47,172 bases of DNA from JBGPHT01 sp041484525 (GTDB taxonomy: Bacteria; Acidobacteriota; Terriglobia; Bryobacterales; Bryobacteraceae). Position 1 is the stretch's first letter, and every line of letters begins with the position of its first letter. Below the pieces are notes generated by a model. The model was given only the letters and a program-made list of their open reading frames with translations. It did no database searches and was not told the origin of the DNA. A program made the position numbers and the translations under genes. The DNA lies in NCBI GenBank assembly GCA_041484525.1, contig JBGPHT010000049.1, positions 1-47,172 of the forward strand. The letters run 5' to 3'. This document shows positions 24,352 to 32,974 of this stretch, piece after piece.

Positions 24352-25473
24352 GTGAAACGGCTGGACCTCATCTACTTCGACGCCGGCGGCGGGCATCGTG
24401 CGGCGGCCAACGCGCTGAAGCAGGTCATAGAGCAGCAGGGGCGGCCATTTGAGGTCCGTCTCGTCAACTTGCAGGAGGTGCTCGATTCGATCGACGTCTT
24501 CCGCAAGCTCACGGGGCGGCGGCTACAGGACGTCTACAACCTGATGCTCAAGAAAGGGTGGACGCTCGGGTCGCCGCAACTGACGGCGGGAATGCACCTG
24601 GTCATCCGGTTGTTCCATCCGCAACAGGTTCGCGTGCTCGAGCGCTTCTGGAGCGCGGAGCGGCCGGACATAGTGGTCTCGCTGGTGCCGAATCTGAACC
24701 GCGCATTGCGCGATAGCCTGGCGCGAGCACTGCCGGGCGTTCCGCTGGTGACGATCCTCACTGACATCGCCGATTATCCACCGCACTTCTGGATCGAGAG
24801 GCAGGAGCAGTTTCTGATCTGCGGATCGGACAAAGCCGTGGAGCAGGCGCTGGCAATGGGGCACGCGAGGGAGAAAGTGTTTCGCACGTCCGGCATGATC
24901 CTCAATCCGCGCTTTTACGAAATCCCGCCGCTCACGGCGCAGGAGCGGGCAGAGAGGCGCGCGCGGTTGGCGTTCGACGAGAGACCGATCGGACTGGTGC
25001 TGTTCGGCGGACAGGGCGCCGCGGTGATGCTCGAAATTGCGCGGAGTCTTCCGGATCGTCCGCTGCTGATGATCTGCGGGAAGAATGACAAGCTGGCGGC
25101 GCGGTTGCGCGCGCTGCCGCACCGCGCGCAGATGTTTGTCGAGGGTTTTACGCAGGAGGTGCCATACTACATGCAGTTGGCGGATTACTTCATTGGCAAG
25201 CCCGGACCGGGTAGCTTGAGCGAAGCGGTTGCGATGCATCTGCCCGCGATCGTAGAGCGGAACGCCTGGACGCTGCCGCAGGAACGCTATAACGCGGACT
25301 GGCTTCGGGAGCAGGGGATTGGCGTCGTGCTGCCGAACTTCCGAGGGATCGCGCGCGCAGTGGACGACTTACTCGATCCCGCACCTTATGCGCGCTTTCG
25401 CTCGGCTACGGAGCGGATCGAGAATCGTGCAGTCTTCGAGATACCGGAGATTCTGGAAAGAATTAGTAAGTAG
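24352..25473 (+). CDS. GT28-like glycosyltransferase (MGDG-synthase/MurG type)
   Basis: Encodes 373 residues from a GTG start. The N-terminal lobe opens with LDLIYFDAGGGHRAAANALK, matching the GGGHxxAA signature of MGDG-synthase/MurG-like enzymes. VVSLVPNLNRALRD and TILTDIADYPPHFWI continue that lobe. The C-terminal UDP-sugar lobe shows GLVLFGGQGAAVMLEIARSL and FIGKPGPGSLSEAVAM, the nucleotide-sugar binding G-P-G-S region. It is probably a cytoplasmic or peripheral membrane enzyme that adds a sugar to a diacylglycerol-type lipid acceptor. It is divergent from the PAP2 phosphatase and converges on the YfhO-like gene, leaving 11 bp. Confidence 0.82.
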   Translation: MKRLDLIYFDAGGGHRAAANALKQVIEQQGRPFEVRLVNLQEVLDSIDVFRKLTGRRLQDVYNLMLKKGWTLGSPQLTAGMHLVIRLFHPQQVRVLERFWSAERPDIVVSLVPNLNRALRDSLARALPGVPLVTILTDIADYPPHFWIERQEQFLICGSDKAVEQALAMGHAREKVFRTSGMILNPRFYEIPPLTAQERAERRARLAFDERPIGLVLFGGQGAAVMLEIARSLPDRPLLMICGKNDKLAARLRALPHRAQMFVEGFTQEVPYYMQLADYFIGKPGPGSLSEAVAMHLPAIVERNAWTLPQERYNADWLREQGIGVVLPNFRGIARAVDDLLDPAPYARFRSATERIENRAVFEIPEILERISK

Positions 25474-25484
25474 GAATAGGTCCG

Positions 25485-27548
25485 CTAAGTAGACACAGCC
25501 GTATTCTTGCCGCGGCGCTGGAGCGTGTAGGGGCGGTTGGGTTCAGGCGTCGGGCGCTGTAACTCGCCGACCCAGGCCATCATCAGCAAAGCGAACACGG
25601 CCACTAGGCTGACAATCATGCCGATGGTGAAATAGTTCGACTGGAACCGGAACTCCACGTCGCCCTCACCCGCGGGCACCACCACGCCCATCAGCGCATG
25701 ATCGACACGCAGTACAGGCAACTCAGCGCGGCCGAGTGTCGCGTGCCAGCCGGGGAACCAGGCGACGCTCAGTTTCAGCAGGCTGGGACTGGCCGCCTGG
25801 AAGTGCACGCGGTACGAGTCCTCATCGAACGAGACCACGAAAGCAGTGGCCAACTGGTCCTGCCGGACGGGCGCGTGACCACCAAGAATCACGCTTTGCG
25901 CGGAGGGATCGAGCGTCTCCAGCGCGTGGAGAGACTCGGCAGGGCTGGCCACGTCCGCCACCGAGTGCGGAAAGTAGGCGCGCGGGAGCATGGTAGGATT
26001 GACTTCGATCAGGCCGGTTTTCGGGTCCAGTTGACGGGACACGTTCAGGCCGTCGCGAAGTTTGGGGTTGCGGCGTGCAGCGACGTTGTATTCCGCATAG
26101 GTGCCGGATTGCAGGCCCAGATACCCATAGGTCGTCTCGAATCGCAGGTCGAGCGGATGCAGCATGGGGCCGAGGCCGGAAAGTTGACCGGGGCCGTAAA
26201 AGCGAGTCAAGGGGAGCTGCGGGGCAGCCACGGCGTAGCGGGCGGTGCCTTCCCGCTGACCGTACAACTCTTCGTAATCGTTGTGCGCGAAGGCCAGCGG
26301 GTTAAGCAACGAGTTACACACCCAGAGATCGACGAAGAAGACGGCTGCGAGCACTAGAGAGAGATAACGAATCGGCCAGCGGTCCATGACCCAGTCGGCT
26401 CCAGCGGCTGCCAGGATGGCGAGTGCGAACGACACCAGGAACCAGTCGAGGATCGGCGGGCCGAACCGGTTTCCACCCGGCAGGTGGGTTGTGAGCCAGT
26501 ACAGGCCGCCATACTTTCCGCAGGCGTACCACAAAGCGGGAACCAGCAGGAACAGCGCGGCATACCGCATCCGGCTTTTCCATAATCCTATTGCCGCGAG
26601 CGGAAGCAAAAGAAAACCGGAATAGAAATAGTGCTGGAGAACTTGTCCCTGGTCCTTTTGCGAGAAGGTGCCCATCCAATTTGGATACAGGTATGTGAGC
26701 AACGGTTTGGGCTCGAGCGCTCCGGCCGAATAGTCGGGTGGGGACCCGGCGCGAGCCGTCAGCTCGAGATGGGGCAGGCCCTGAATGGCATAGACGGCGA
26801 GTGCGCCGAGCAGCATTCCCACGACGAGAACGATCGGCCGGCCCAGCCCCTGGTGCTTCTGGAGCGCTGTGGCCGCCGCATAGAGCGCCACACCGGCAAA
26901 CGCAAAGATGGCGCCCTGCACATGGCCCGTCAGGAAAATGATGCCGCCCACGAGTCCGCCCAGCGCGGTGAAGCGCAGCGGCAGTTCCTCCGACGCGCGG
27001 CGATAAGCCAGCAGCAGCCATGGGAACCACGCGGCCGCCTGGAACACGACGAGATGAGAACTCTGCGCGGCGAAGAACCCGGAGAGCGCGTAGGCAAAGG
27101 CGCCCAGAATTGCCGCCTCGCGGCGCGTCACTACGCGTGCGAGGAAGAAGTATGCGCCCAGGCACGCCACAAACGCGTTGAGCGCCAGCTCGAATTCAAT
27201 CGATCGCGGCGTGATCCCGGCGATGAAGAACGGCCAGTTCAAGGGATACCAGGCACCGGTTTCGGGATTCGCCAGCAGCGGGTATCCGGAGAACAGGTAG
27301 GGTGTCCAAAAAGGTAGCCGGCCGGATGAGAGCCGGTCGGAGAAATATTTTTGCAGCGGGTAGTGTACATCTGCCGCGTCCCACTGAATACTGGCGTTGG
27401 ATGAGATGAGCGGAATCGCATAGAACGCCGCCACCGAAGCCAGGAGGATTAAGGGAACGGCCAGGAAAGCGAACTTCCGCCACGCTGCTGCCAGTGCGGC
27501 GGCAAGGGCATCGCTGGTGCTCGGCGGTTCCACGGGACCTCCCATCAT
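25485..27548 (-). CDS. YfhO-like multi-pass membrane protein, copy 2
   Basis: Encodes 687 residues with about a dozen hydrophobic helices and a C-terminal extracytoplasmic domain. The N-terminal loop WDAADVHYPLQKYFSDRL, then FWTPYLFSGYPLLANPETGA, is the conserved site of YfhO/GT-C-like proteins; WFPGWHATLGRAELPVLRVD marks the C-terminal domain. Bacterial YfhO proteins are linked to glycosylation of envelope polymers (lipoteichoic acid in Firmicutes), using lipid-linked sugars. The start is ATG 27548, overlapping the stop of the upstream paralogue as ATGA. It is closely similar to that paralogue along its whole length, a tandem duplication. Confidence 0.82.
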   Translation of the reverse strand: MMGGPVEPPSTSDALAAALAAAWRKFAFLAVPLILLASVAAFYAIPLISSNASIQWDAADVHYPLQKYFSDRLSSGRLPFWTPYLFSGYPLLANPETGAWYPLNWPFFIAGITPRSIEFELALNAFVACLGAYFFLARVVTRREAAILGAFAYALSGFFAAQSSHLVVFQAAAWFPWLLLAYRRASEELPLRFTALGGLVGGIIFLTGHVQGAIFAFAGVALYAAATALQKHQGLGRPIVLVVGMLLGALAVYAIQGLPHLELTARAGSPPDYSAGALEPKPLLTYLYPNWMGTFSQKDQGQVLQHYFYSGFLLLPLAAIGLWKSRMRYAALFLLVPALWYACGKYGGLYWLTTHLPGGNRFGPPILDWFLVSFALAILAAAGADWVMDRWPIRYLSLVLAAVFFVDLWVCNSLLNPLAFAHNDYEELYGQREGTARYAVAAPQLPLTRFYGPGQLSGLGPMLHPLDLRFETTYGYLGLQSGTYAEYNVAARRNPKLRDGLNVSRQLDPKTGLIEVNPTMLPRAYFPHSVADVASPAESLHALETLDPSAQSVILGGHAPVRQDQLATAFVVSFDEDSYRVHFQAASPSLLKLSVAWFPGWHATLGRAELPVLRVDHALMGVVVPAGEGDVEFRFQSNYFTIGMIVSLVAVFALLMMAWVGELQRPTPEPNRPYTLQRRGKNTAVST

Positions 27549-29587
27549 GAATATACCGGTTGCTTTTTTGGCTTGCGCCGGACCAGGCGGGCGCGCTTTC
27601 CGGTGATGCGGTGGTGGTGCTTGATCCACGCCAGGATCAGCAGGCAGCAAAGGGATAGGATGCTGATGACGGCGCCCACGGCGAAGTAATTCGGCCGGAA
27701 GCGAAACTCGACAACGCCCTCTCCCATCGGCACCACCACTCCCATCAAAGCGTGGTCAACGTGCAGCACCGGTAGCTCGCGGCCGGCCATTCGAGCGTGC
27801 CAACCTGGAAACCACGCAACGGAAAGTTTGAGCAGGCTGGGAGTGGCCGTCTGATAGTGAATCCGGTACGACTGCTCATCGTTCGAGACCACGAACGGCT
27901 TGGCCGCCGGGTCCTGGCGAATGGCTTCATGCGGCGCGAGCACGATGGAACGGACTCCGGGGTTGAGCGAATCCAGTGCGCGGAGGGACTCCTCGGTGCT
28001 CTCCACGTCAACCACGGCTGGCGGAAAGTAAGCGCGGGGTAGCAGATCCGCCTCGACGTCGATGGTACCGGTCGTGGTGTTCACGAAGCGGGCCACGTTG
28101 AGCCCGCCGCGCAGCTTGGGATTCCGCCGGATAGCCTCGCGGTATTCGTGATAGGCGTTCGGTTCGAGAACCAGGTAGCCGTAAGTGGTCTCGAACTTCA
28201 TGTCGAGCGGATGCAACATGGGTCCCAATCCCGGAAGGAAGCCGGGAGCTTCGAAGCGTGTGAGCGGAAACTGCGGTCTCACGATCGAGCGGAGGGCGGC
28301 GCGCTCGCGTAGCCCGTATAAGTCTTCGTAACTCTGGTGAGCATAGGCCAGAGGGTTCCGATAGGAGTTGAAGTACCACAAGTCGGCGAACATGATCGCG
28401 ACTAATAGTGCCGCGGCATAGGGGCGGCGCCACCGTTCGAATAACCAGGCAGCGCCCGATGCCGCGAGCAGCGCCAGTCCCAAGCCGGCGACGAACCAGC
28501 CGGCTACCGGCGGTCCGAGTGTCTGCAGGCCGGGAACGATCGCGCCCGCAAAATAGAGCCCGCCGTGAGGGCCGAACAGGTACCACACGATCGGCACGAT
28601 CAGGAACACTGCGGTAAGACGGAAGCGGGCGTACCTGACTCCGATGAAAACCAGAGGCAGCAGCAGCAGGCCGGCATAGTAATAATGTTCCGTGATGTGT
28701 CCCTGGTCCTGACTCGAAATTGTCCCCATGGCGTTGGGATAGATCAGAGTCAGGAGCGACTTCGGGAGCAGACTGCCGGCGGAATAGCTGGGCGCGGCGA
28801 CGGATTGGTGCGTGAGTTCAAGTGCCGGCAAGGCCTGTACCGCCGAGAGAGCCAGCGCGCCAGCCAGCATCCCGGTCACGACGCCCAGAATCCTGCCGCG
28901 GCGTTTGGGGTCGCGGCGCATGTCGGCCAGCGCGAAAAGTCCCAGGCCGATGAACCCGAAGATGGCGCCCTGGATGTGTCCCGTCAGATACATGATGCCG
29001 CCTGCGATGGCGCCGAAGCACGCATAGCGCATAGCGGAGGATTCGATGGCGCGCCGGTACGCCAGCAGCAGCCACGGGAAACAGGCGGCCGCGCCGAACA
29101 GTCCGATGTGGGCGCTATGGCTGGCGAAAAAACCGGAGAGTCCATAGGTCAGCGCACCAAGTAGCGCGGCGGCGCGCGGAATCTCGAGGCGGCGAAATAG
29201 AAAGTATACGCCGAGGCACGCCAGAAAGGCGTTCAGCGCGATCTCGTACTGAATCGAGCGCGGTGTGATGCCGGCCACCAGAAAGGGCCAGTTCATCGGG
29301 TACCACGCGCCGACTTTGGGATTCGCCAGCAGCGGGTAACCGGAGAAAAGGTAGGGCGTCCAGAATGGCAAGTGGCCAGCGAGGATGCGATCCGAGACGT
29401 ACTTCTGCAGCGGATAGTGTACGTCCGCCGCGTCCCACTGGATGCTGGCCGATGGTGAAGTCATCGGTGTCCAGTAGAAAATGGCTACGAAAACGGCCAG
29501 CACTGCGGGCGCGACCGCGCCGCCGAACCTGCGCCGGTTGGGCCCCCTCGGCGCCGTTGCCTCCGCTCTCGGGGTGTGCTCTTCCAT
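27545..29587 (-). CDS. YfhO-like multi-pass membrane protein, copy 1
   Basis: Encodes 680 residues and is the first gene of the pair. After a basic N-terminus (GPNRRRFGG) and a helix comes WDAADVHYPLQKYVSDRI and FWTPYLFSGYPLLANPKVGA, nearly identical to copy 2. Similar alternation of helices and loops follows, ending with WFPGWHARMAGRELPVLHVD and a cluster of basic residues (RKPKKQ). The role is probably a GT-C type glycosyltransferase or flippase-associated protein acting on lipid-linked sugars at the outer face of the membrane. The start ATG 29587 is divergent from the large electron-transfer operon. Confidence 0.82.
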   Translation of the reverse strand: MEEHTPRAEATAPRGPNRRRFGGAVAPAVLAVFVAIFYWTPMTSPSASIQWDAADVHYPLQKYVSDRILAGHLPFWTPYLFSGYPLLANPKVGAWYPMNWPFLVAGITPRSIQYEIALNAFLACLGVYFLFRRLEIPRAAALLGALTYGLSGFFASHSAHIGLFGAAACFPWLLLAYRRAIESSAMRYACFGAIAGGIMYLTGHIQGAIFGFIGLGLFALADMRRDPKRRGRILGVVTGMLAGALALSAVQALPALELTHQSVAAPSYSAGSLLPKSLLTLIYPNAMGTISSQDQGHITEHYYYAGLLLLPLVFIGVRYARFRLTAVFLIVPIVWYLFGPHGGLYFAGAIVPGLQTLGPPVAGWFVAGLGLALLAASGAAWLFERWRRPYAAALLVAIMFADLWYFNSYRNPLAYAHQSYEDLYGLRERAALRSIVRPQFPLTRFEAPGFLPGLGPMLHPLDMKFETTYGYLVLEPNAYHEYREAIRRNPKLRGGLNVARFVNTTTGTIDVEADLLPRAYFPPAVVDVESTEESLRALDSLNPGVRSIVLAPHEAIRQDPAAKPFVVSNDEQSYRIHYQTATPSLLKLSVAWFPGWHARMAGRELPVLHVDHALMGVVVPMGEGVVEFRFRPNYFAVGAVISILSLCCLLILAWIKHHHRITGKRARLVRRKPKKQPVYS

Positions 29588-29749
29588 CCGTGTTTCCCGA
29601 TAGTAGCATGTGACATTTCGAAGCGCGGCGCGGTCCGGTTACATCCCTTATCCCGGCTGCGCCGCAATTTATGCATTGTCAGGAGGGACTAAGATTCCCC
29701 CCAAACGATTGAGAATTCTGACATACTGGGTTCAAATTATTGGGACCGC
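29588..29749. promoter_or_regulatory. Divergent regulatory region upstream of the redox operon
   Basis: These 162 bp separate the YfhO pair from the nine-gene operon and must hold both promoters. The part before ATG 29750 is clearly more AT-rich than its surroundings, with TTGAGA at 29709-29714 and AT-rich sequence (TTCAAATTATT) at 29731-29741, a weak sigma70-like arrangement. No strong Shine-Dalgarno sequence precedes ATG 29750. No clear operator was seen. Confidence 0.35.
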
Positions 29750-32008
29750 ATGGCCAAGGACGTAATCCTAGCAGCGGATTTGGGGGGTGATCTTCTCTCC
29801 CTGGAGGAACTGAGCGCCATTCCAGATTTCGCGGGGATCCGCAAGGAAATCTGGGAGAAGTTCCCCGGAGCGATCGCGCGCAAGCAGTTCTCGCCGGGGC
29901 AGACGCTCATGCGGGAAGGCGAGAACGGCACTACCGCATTCTATATTCTTTCGGGCGAAATCGAACTCTTCCTCAAGAACCCCGTGTCGCATGTCGAGAG
30001 CCGCCGACAGGGCGCCGGCGGGATATTTAGCGGCCTGCACAAGATCACCAACTACATTCGCGGGACGCCGGCGGTACGCCAGGACGCGCCGGAGCGGACG
30101 CACATCCCGATCGACGGGCCGGTGGATCTGCCGCTCGATAATCCCATCGCGACCGTTTACGCGGGCGACCTGATCGGCGAGCTGGCGGCGCTTGCGGCAC
30201 TAAAACAGGAGCGGCTCAAGCGGCCCAAATTCTATCCGCGGTCGGCCACGGCGCGCGCGCGCACGGACGTGGTCGTTCTCGAGATGCTCCCCAACATCCT
30301 GAACAACGTCCTCTACAACGCAGCGGCGTTCAAGGAAAAGCTGAATCGGAATTACCGCAGCCGGGCGCTCGATACGCACTTGCGGTCGGTGCCGATCTTC
30401 CGCAATCTGAGCAGCGAGTTTCGGGACTATCTGAGGGAGCGGGTGGAACTGGTGGACGCGGCGCCGGGGCAGGTAATCTGCCGCCAGGGCGAAATCGCGG
30501 ATTCGTTCTACCTCATCCGCATGGGATTTGTGAAAGTGTCGCAGATTTTCCCGGGCGGTGAGCTCGTCCTCACCTACCTTTCGCGCGGGTCGTACTTCGG
30601 CGAGATGGGATTGCTGCCGCCGATATTCCGCGTGCGTGCCCGGGGATTGAAGCCGGAACACACGGTGGAAGTCGCCGTGTCCTCGGACGAAGTTAAGCTA
30701 GGGCGCGCCCCGGGCGAAGGCATGGCCCTCCCGTGGGACGAATACATTTCACGCGAACACGCCGCTATGCGCGTGGAGGGCAAACAACTGCGCGTGGCGC
30801 GTCTCGCGAGCGGGAAAAATCCGATCACGTACCGCATGCACTCCATGGACTCCGCGCTGGTATCGCCCGGCGAAACTTTCGTGATCGGGGAGACGACATT
30901 CGAAGTAATCGAAGATCCGCTGCAGGCCGGGAAGCGCACCGCGACGTGTACGGCGGTGGATTTCGCGCAGTTAGTGCGCATCAAGGCGGAAGACTTCGCG
31001 CTCATGCTGAAACAGTTTCCCGACGTGGAGGCGGGAATCACGGAAGTGGCGCGCGCGCGGCGCCAGATGGATATGGATCTGCTCGGGCGCGTGCAGCAGG
31101 CCTCGCTGGCGAGCTTCCTCGAGCAGGAGTTAATGCAGGGGCAGAATCTGCTGCTGCTCGATCTGGACAAATGCACGCGCTGCGACGAATGCGTGAAGGC
31201 GTGCATCGCCACGCACAACGATGGCGTCACGCGGCTGGTGCGCGACGGCTTGCGATTCGAGAATTACCTGGTAGCGACGAGCTGCCGCGCGTGCATGGAC
31301 CCGCTGTGCATGACGCGCTGTCCGGTGGGGTCGATCCGGCGCAAGGACACGCTCGACATTGTGATCGAGGACTGGTGCATCGGCTGCGGCAACTGCGCCA
31401 CCGATTGTCCGTACGGAAACATCAACGTCGTCGAGCTGGTGCCGGGGAAGAAGCAGAAGGCCGAACCGCGCCCCAAAGCGGTGGTCTGCGATCTCTGCGC
31501 GGAGTTTCCGGAGCCCAACTGCGTCCGCGCCTGTCCGCACGATGCGGCCATTCGCGTGGAGCCGAAATCGTTCTTCGCGCGCGATCTGGCAGGCGTGCGG
31601 CTGGTGGTGCCGACAACCGCGCCGGCGCCTTTGCAGATGGCTGAGGGCGAGGCGCCGGAGAGTATCGAGACGCGCATCTACTCGAATGTGGGCGAGTTGC
31701 TCGACATGCTGCCGCGTCTGAAGGTGATCTCCGGGCCGCGCGCGGGTTCCTTCCTGCAGCTTCGATATCCTTCGACCAGCTTCGGCCGCGGCGCGGATAA
31801 CGATTACCGCTTTGCCGAGGATACGCTGATGTCGCGCGCCCAAGCCACGATCGTCTGCGAGGGCAGCCGGTTCCTGCTGCGCGACCTGCATTCCACCAAC
31901 GGCACGCTGGTGAACGGCAACGCGGTGACGGAGATCGATCTGCATCCGGGCGATGTGATCGAGATGGGCGAAATGCAGTTGGAGTTCCTGGGAGGCCAGG
32001 CTCAATGA
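29750..32008 (+). CDS. Cyclic-nucleotide-binding/FHA/ferredoxin fusion protein
   Basis: Encodes 752 residues with no signal peptide or membrane helix, hence cytoplasmic. Domains in order: (1) a cNMP-binding fold, about 30-200, with GDLIGELAAL and PRSATARA cassette parts separated by an insertion; (2) a second cNMP-binding fold, about 208-425, whose phosphate cassette (YFGEMGLLP at 282-290, RTATCTA at 396-402) is split by a complete FHA domain (LGRAPG at 317-322, ISREHA at 333-338); (3) a ferredoxin module, 470-605, with 16 Cys in four groups (475-485, 512-524, 543-553, 580-595), enough for four [4Fe-4S] clusters; (4) a second FHA domain, 655-750 (FGRGADND, MSRAQA, HSTNGTLVNG). It is likely a redox relay switched by cyclic nucleotide and phosphopeptide. 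The next gene overlaps by ATGA. Confidence 0.85.
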   Translation: MAKDVILAADLGGDLLSLEELSAIPDFAGIRKEIWEKFPGAIARKQFSPGQTLMREGENGTTAFYILSGEIELFLKNPVSHVESRRQGAGGIFSGLHKITNYIRGTPAVRQDAPERTHIPIDGPVDLPLDNPIATVYAGDLIGELAALAALKQERLKRPKFYPRSATARARTDVVVLEMLPNILNNVLYNAAAFKEKLNRNYRSRALDTHLRSVPIFRNLSSEFRDYLRERVELVDAAPGQVICRQGEIADSFYLIRMGFVKVSQIFPGGELVLTYLSRGSYFGEMGLLPPIFRVRARGLKPEHTVEVAVSSDEVKLGRAPGEGMALPWDEYISREHAAMRVEGKQLRVARLASGKNPITYRMHSMDSALVSPGETFVIGETTFEVIEDPLQAGKRTATCTAVDFAQLVRIKAEDFALMLKQFPDVEAGITEVARARRQMDMDLLGRVQQASLASFLEQELMQGQNLLLLDLDKCTRCDECVKACIATHNDGVTRLVRDGLRFENYLVATSCRACMDPLCMTRCPVGSIRRKDTLDIVIEDWCIGCGNCATDCPYGNINVVELVPGKKQKAEPRPKAVVCDLCAEFPEPNCVRACPHDAAIRVEPKSFFARDLAGVRLVVPTTAPAPLQMAEGEAPESIETRIYSNVGELLDMLPRLKVISGPRAGSFLQLRYPSTSFGRGADNDYRFAEDTLMSRAQATIVCEGSRFLLRDLHSTNGTLVNGNAVTEIDLHPGDVIEMGEMQLEFLGGQAQ

Positions 32009-32973
32009 TCCTGGACCGCGGGCAAACTCGCTGGGCTGTCGGGACGGCTGTGGGCGCGCTCGTGACCCTGGCCGCCTACATTTCTTATGCGACCTTGTCG
32101 CCCAACGGCGCGCGTGGCGGATCGGTGATGGGACTTTTGTTCGCCTCGCTAGGAACCGGCGTCATCGTCTTCGAATGCATCCTGGGCCTGCGAAAACGGT
32201 ATCCGGCATCGCCGCTGGGCCGCATGAAGACATGGATGCGCGCCCATGTCTGGCTGGGGCTGCTGAGCTTTGCGTTGATCCTGATGCATTCCGGTTTCCG
32301 TTGGGGACACGGCCTGGCGGGCCTGCTCATGTGGATGTTTGCAGTGATCGTGGTGAGCGGGATCTTCGGCGTCGCGCTGCAAAATTACATCCCGCGCCGC
32401 ATGACCGAACTGGTAGGCCGCGAGACCATCTTCGAACAGATCCCCACAGTAATCCGAGTACTGCGATCGGAAGCCGACGAGCGCGTGGAGTTCGTGACGG
32501 CCGACCTGGGCCTGGAAGATGAAGAGGAAGAGTTCGTGCGTGCCGGGGGCGTGAAGCAGTATTTCGATCCGGCGCAGAAGAAGAGCGCGGCCGAAAAGGT
32601 GCAGGCCGTGGTCGAGAAACGCAAGACCTCGCCGCAAATCGAAGTCGAAGAAGGGGCGCGGGCGGCGCTCCGGGCGCACTACCTGCAGGAGATCCGGCCG
32701 TTTTTGACGGACAAGCCGGCAGCAGCGTCGCGCAAGCTGTTGGGCGGGCGTGAGCTGGTGGCCGCATATTTTGGCCATTTGCGGACCATCATGCCCGTGG
32801 CCGCGCACGACGTGCTGCGCGATCTGGAAGAGATATCGGAGGAGCGCCGGCAGTTGCTCGTGCAGCGCCGTCTGCACCTTTGGCTGCACACGTGGCTGTT
32901 CGCGCACGTGCCGCTATCCTTCGCATTCCTGGTGCTGATCGCGGTGCACGCGGTGCTTTCGCTGAGATACTGA
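32005..32973 (+). CDS. Diheme cytochrome b-like membrane protein
   Basis: Encodes 322 residues. Four hydrophobic helices lie in the first 128 residues and one at 296-318. The intervening hydrophilic stretch (130-290) is rich in charged residues (GLEDEEEEFVRAGG). Candidate heme ligands are His81 and His95 on helix 3 and His301 and His315 on the last helix. Each pair is spaced by 14 residues, as for two stacked hemes in bis-His b-type cytochromes. His102 and His291/295 are additional candidates. It probably passes electrons across the membrane between the ferredoxin module of the preceding protein and the decaheme cytochrome encoded next (1-bp gap). I do not recognise a named family. Confidence 0.65.
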   Translation: MILDRGQTRWAVGTAVGALVTLAAYISYATLSPNGARGGSVMGLLFASLGTGVIVFECILGLRKRYPASPLGRMKTWMRAHVWLGLLSFALILMHSGFRWGHGLAGLLMWMFAVIVVSGIFGVALQNYIPRRMTELVGRETIFEQIPTVIRVLRSEADERVEFVTADLGLEDEEEEFVRAGGVKQYFDPAQKKSAAEKVQAVVEKRKTSPQIEVEEGARAALRAHYLQEIRPFLTDKPAAASRKLLGGRELVAAYFGHLRTIMPVAAHDVLRDLEEISEERRQLLVQRRLHLWLHTWLFAHVPLSFAFLVLIAVHAVLSLRY

Positions 32974-32974
32974 C

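Noticed and set aside
26314..27317. Long frames on both strands within the YfhO-like genes
   Set aside because: Low-complexity Arg/Pro/Gly sequence; the YfhO frame explains the codon bias.
29676..29704. TTGTCA at 29676 as the -35 box of the redox operon
   Set aside because: No -10-like sequence follows at 16-18 bases; the spacing falls on a run of C.
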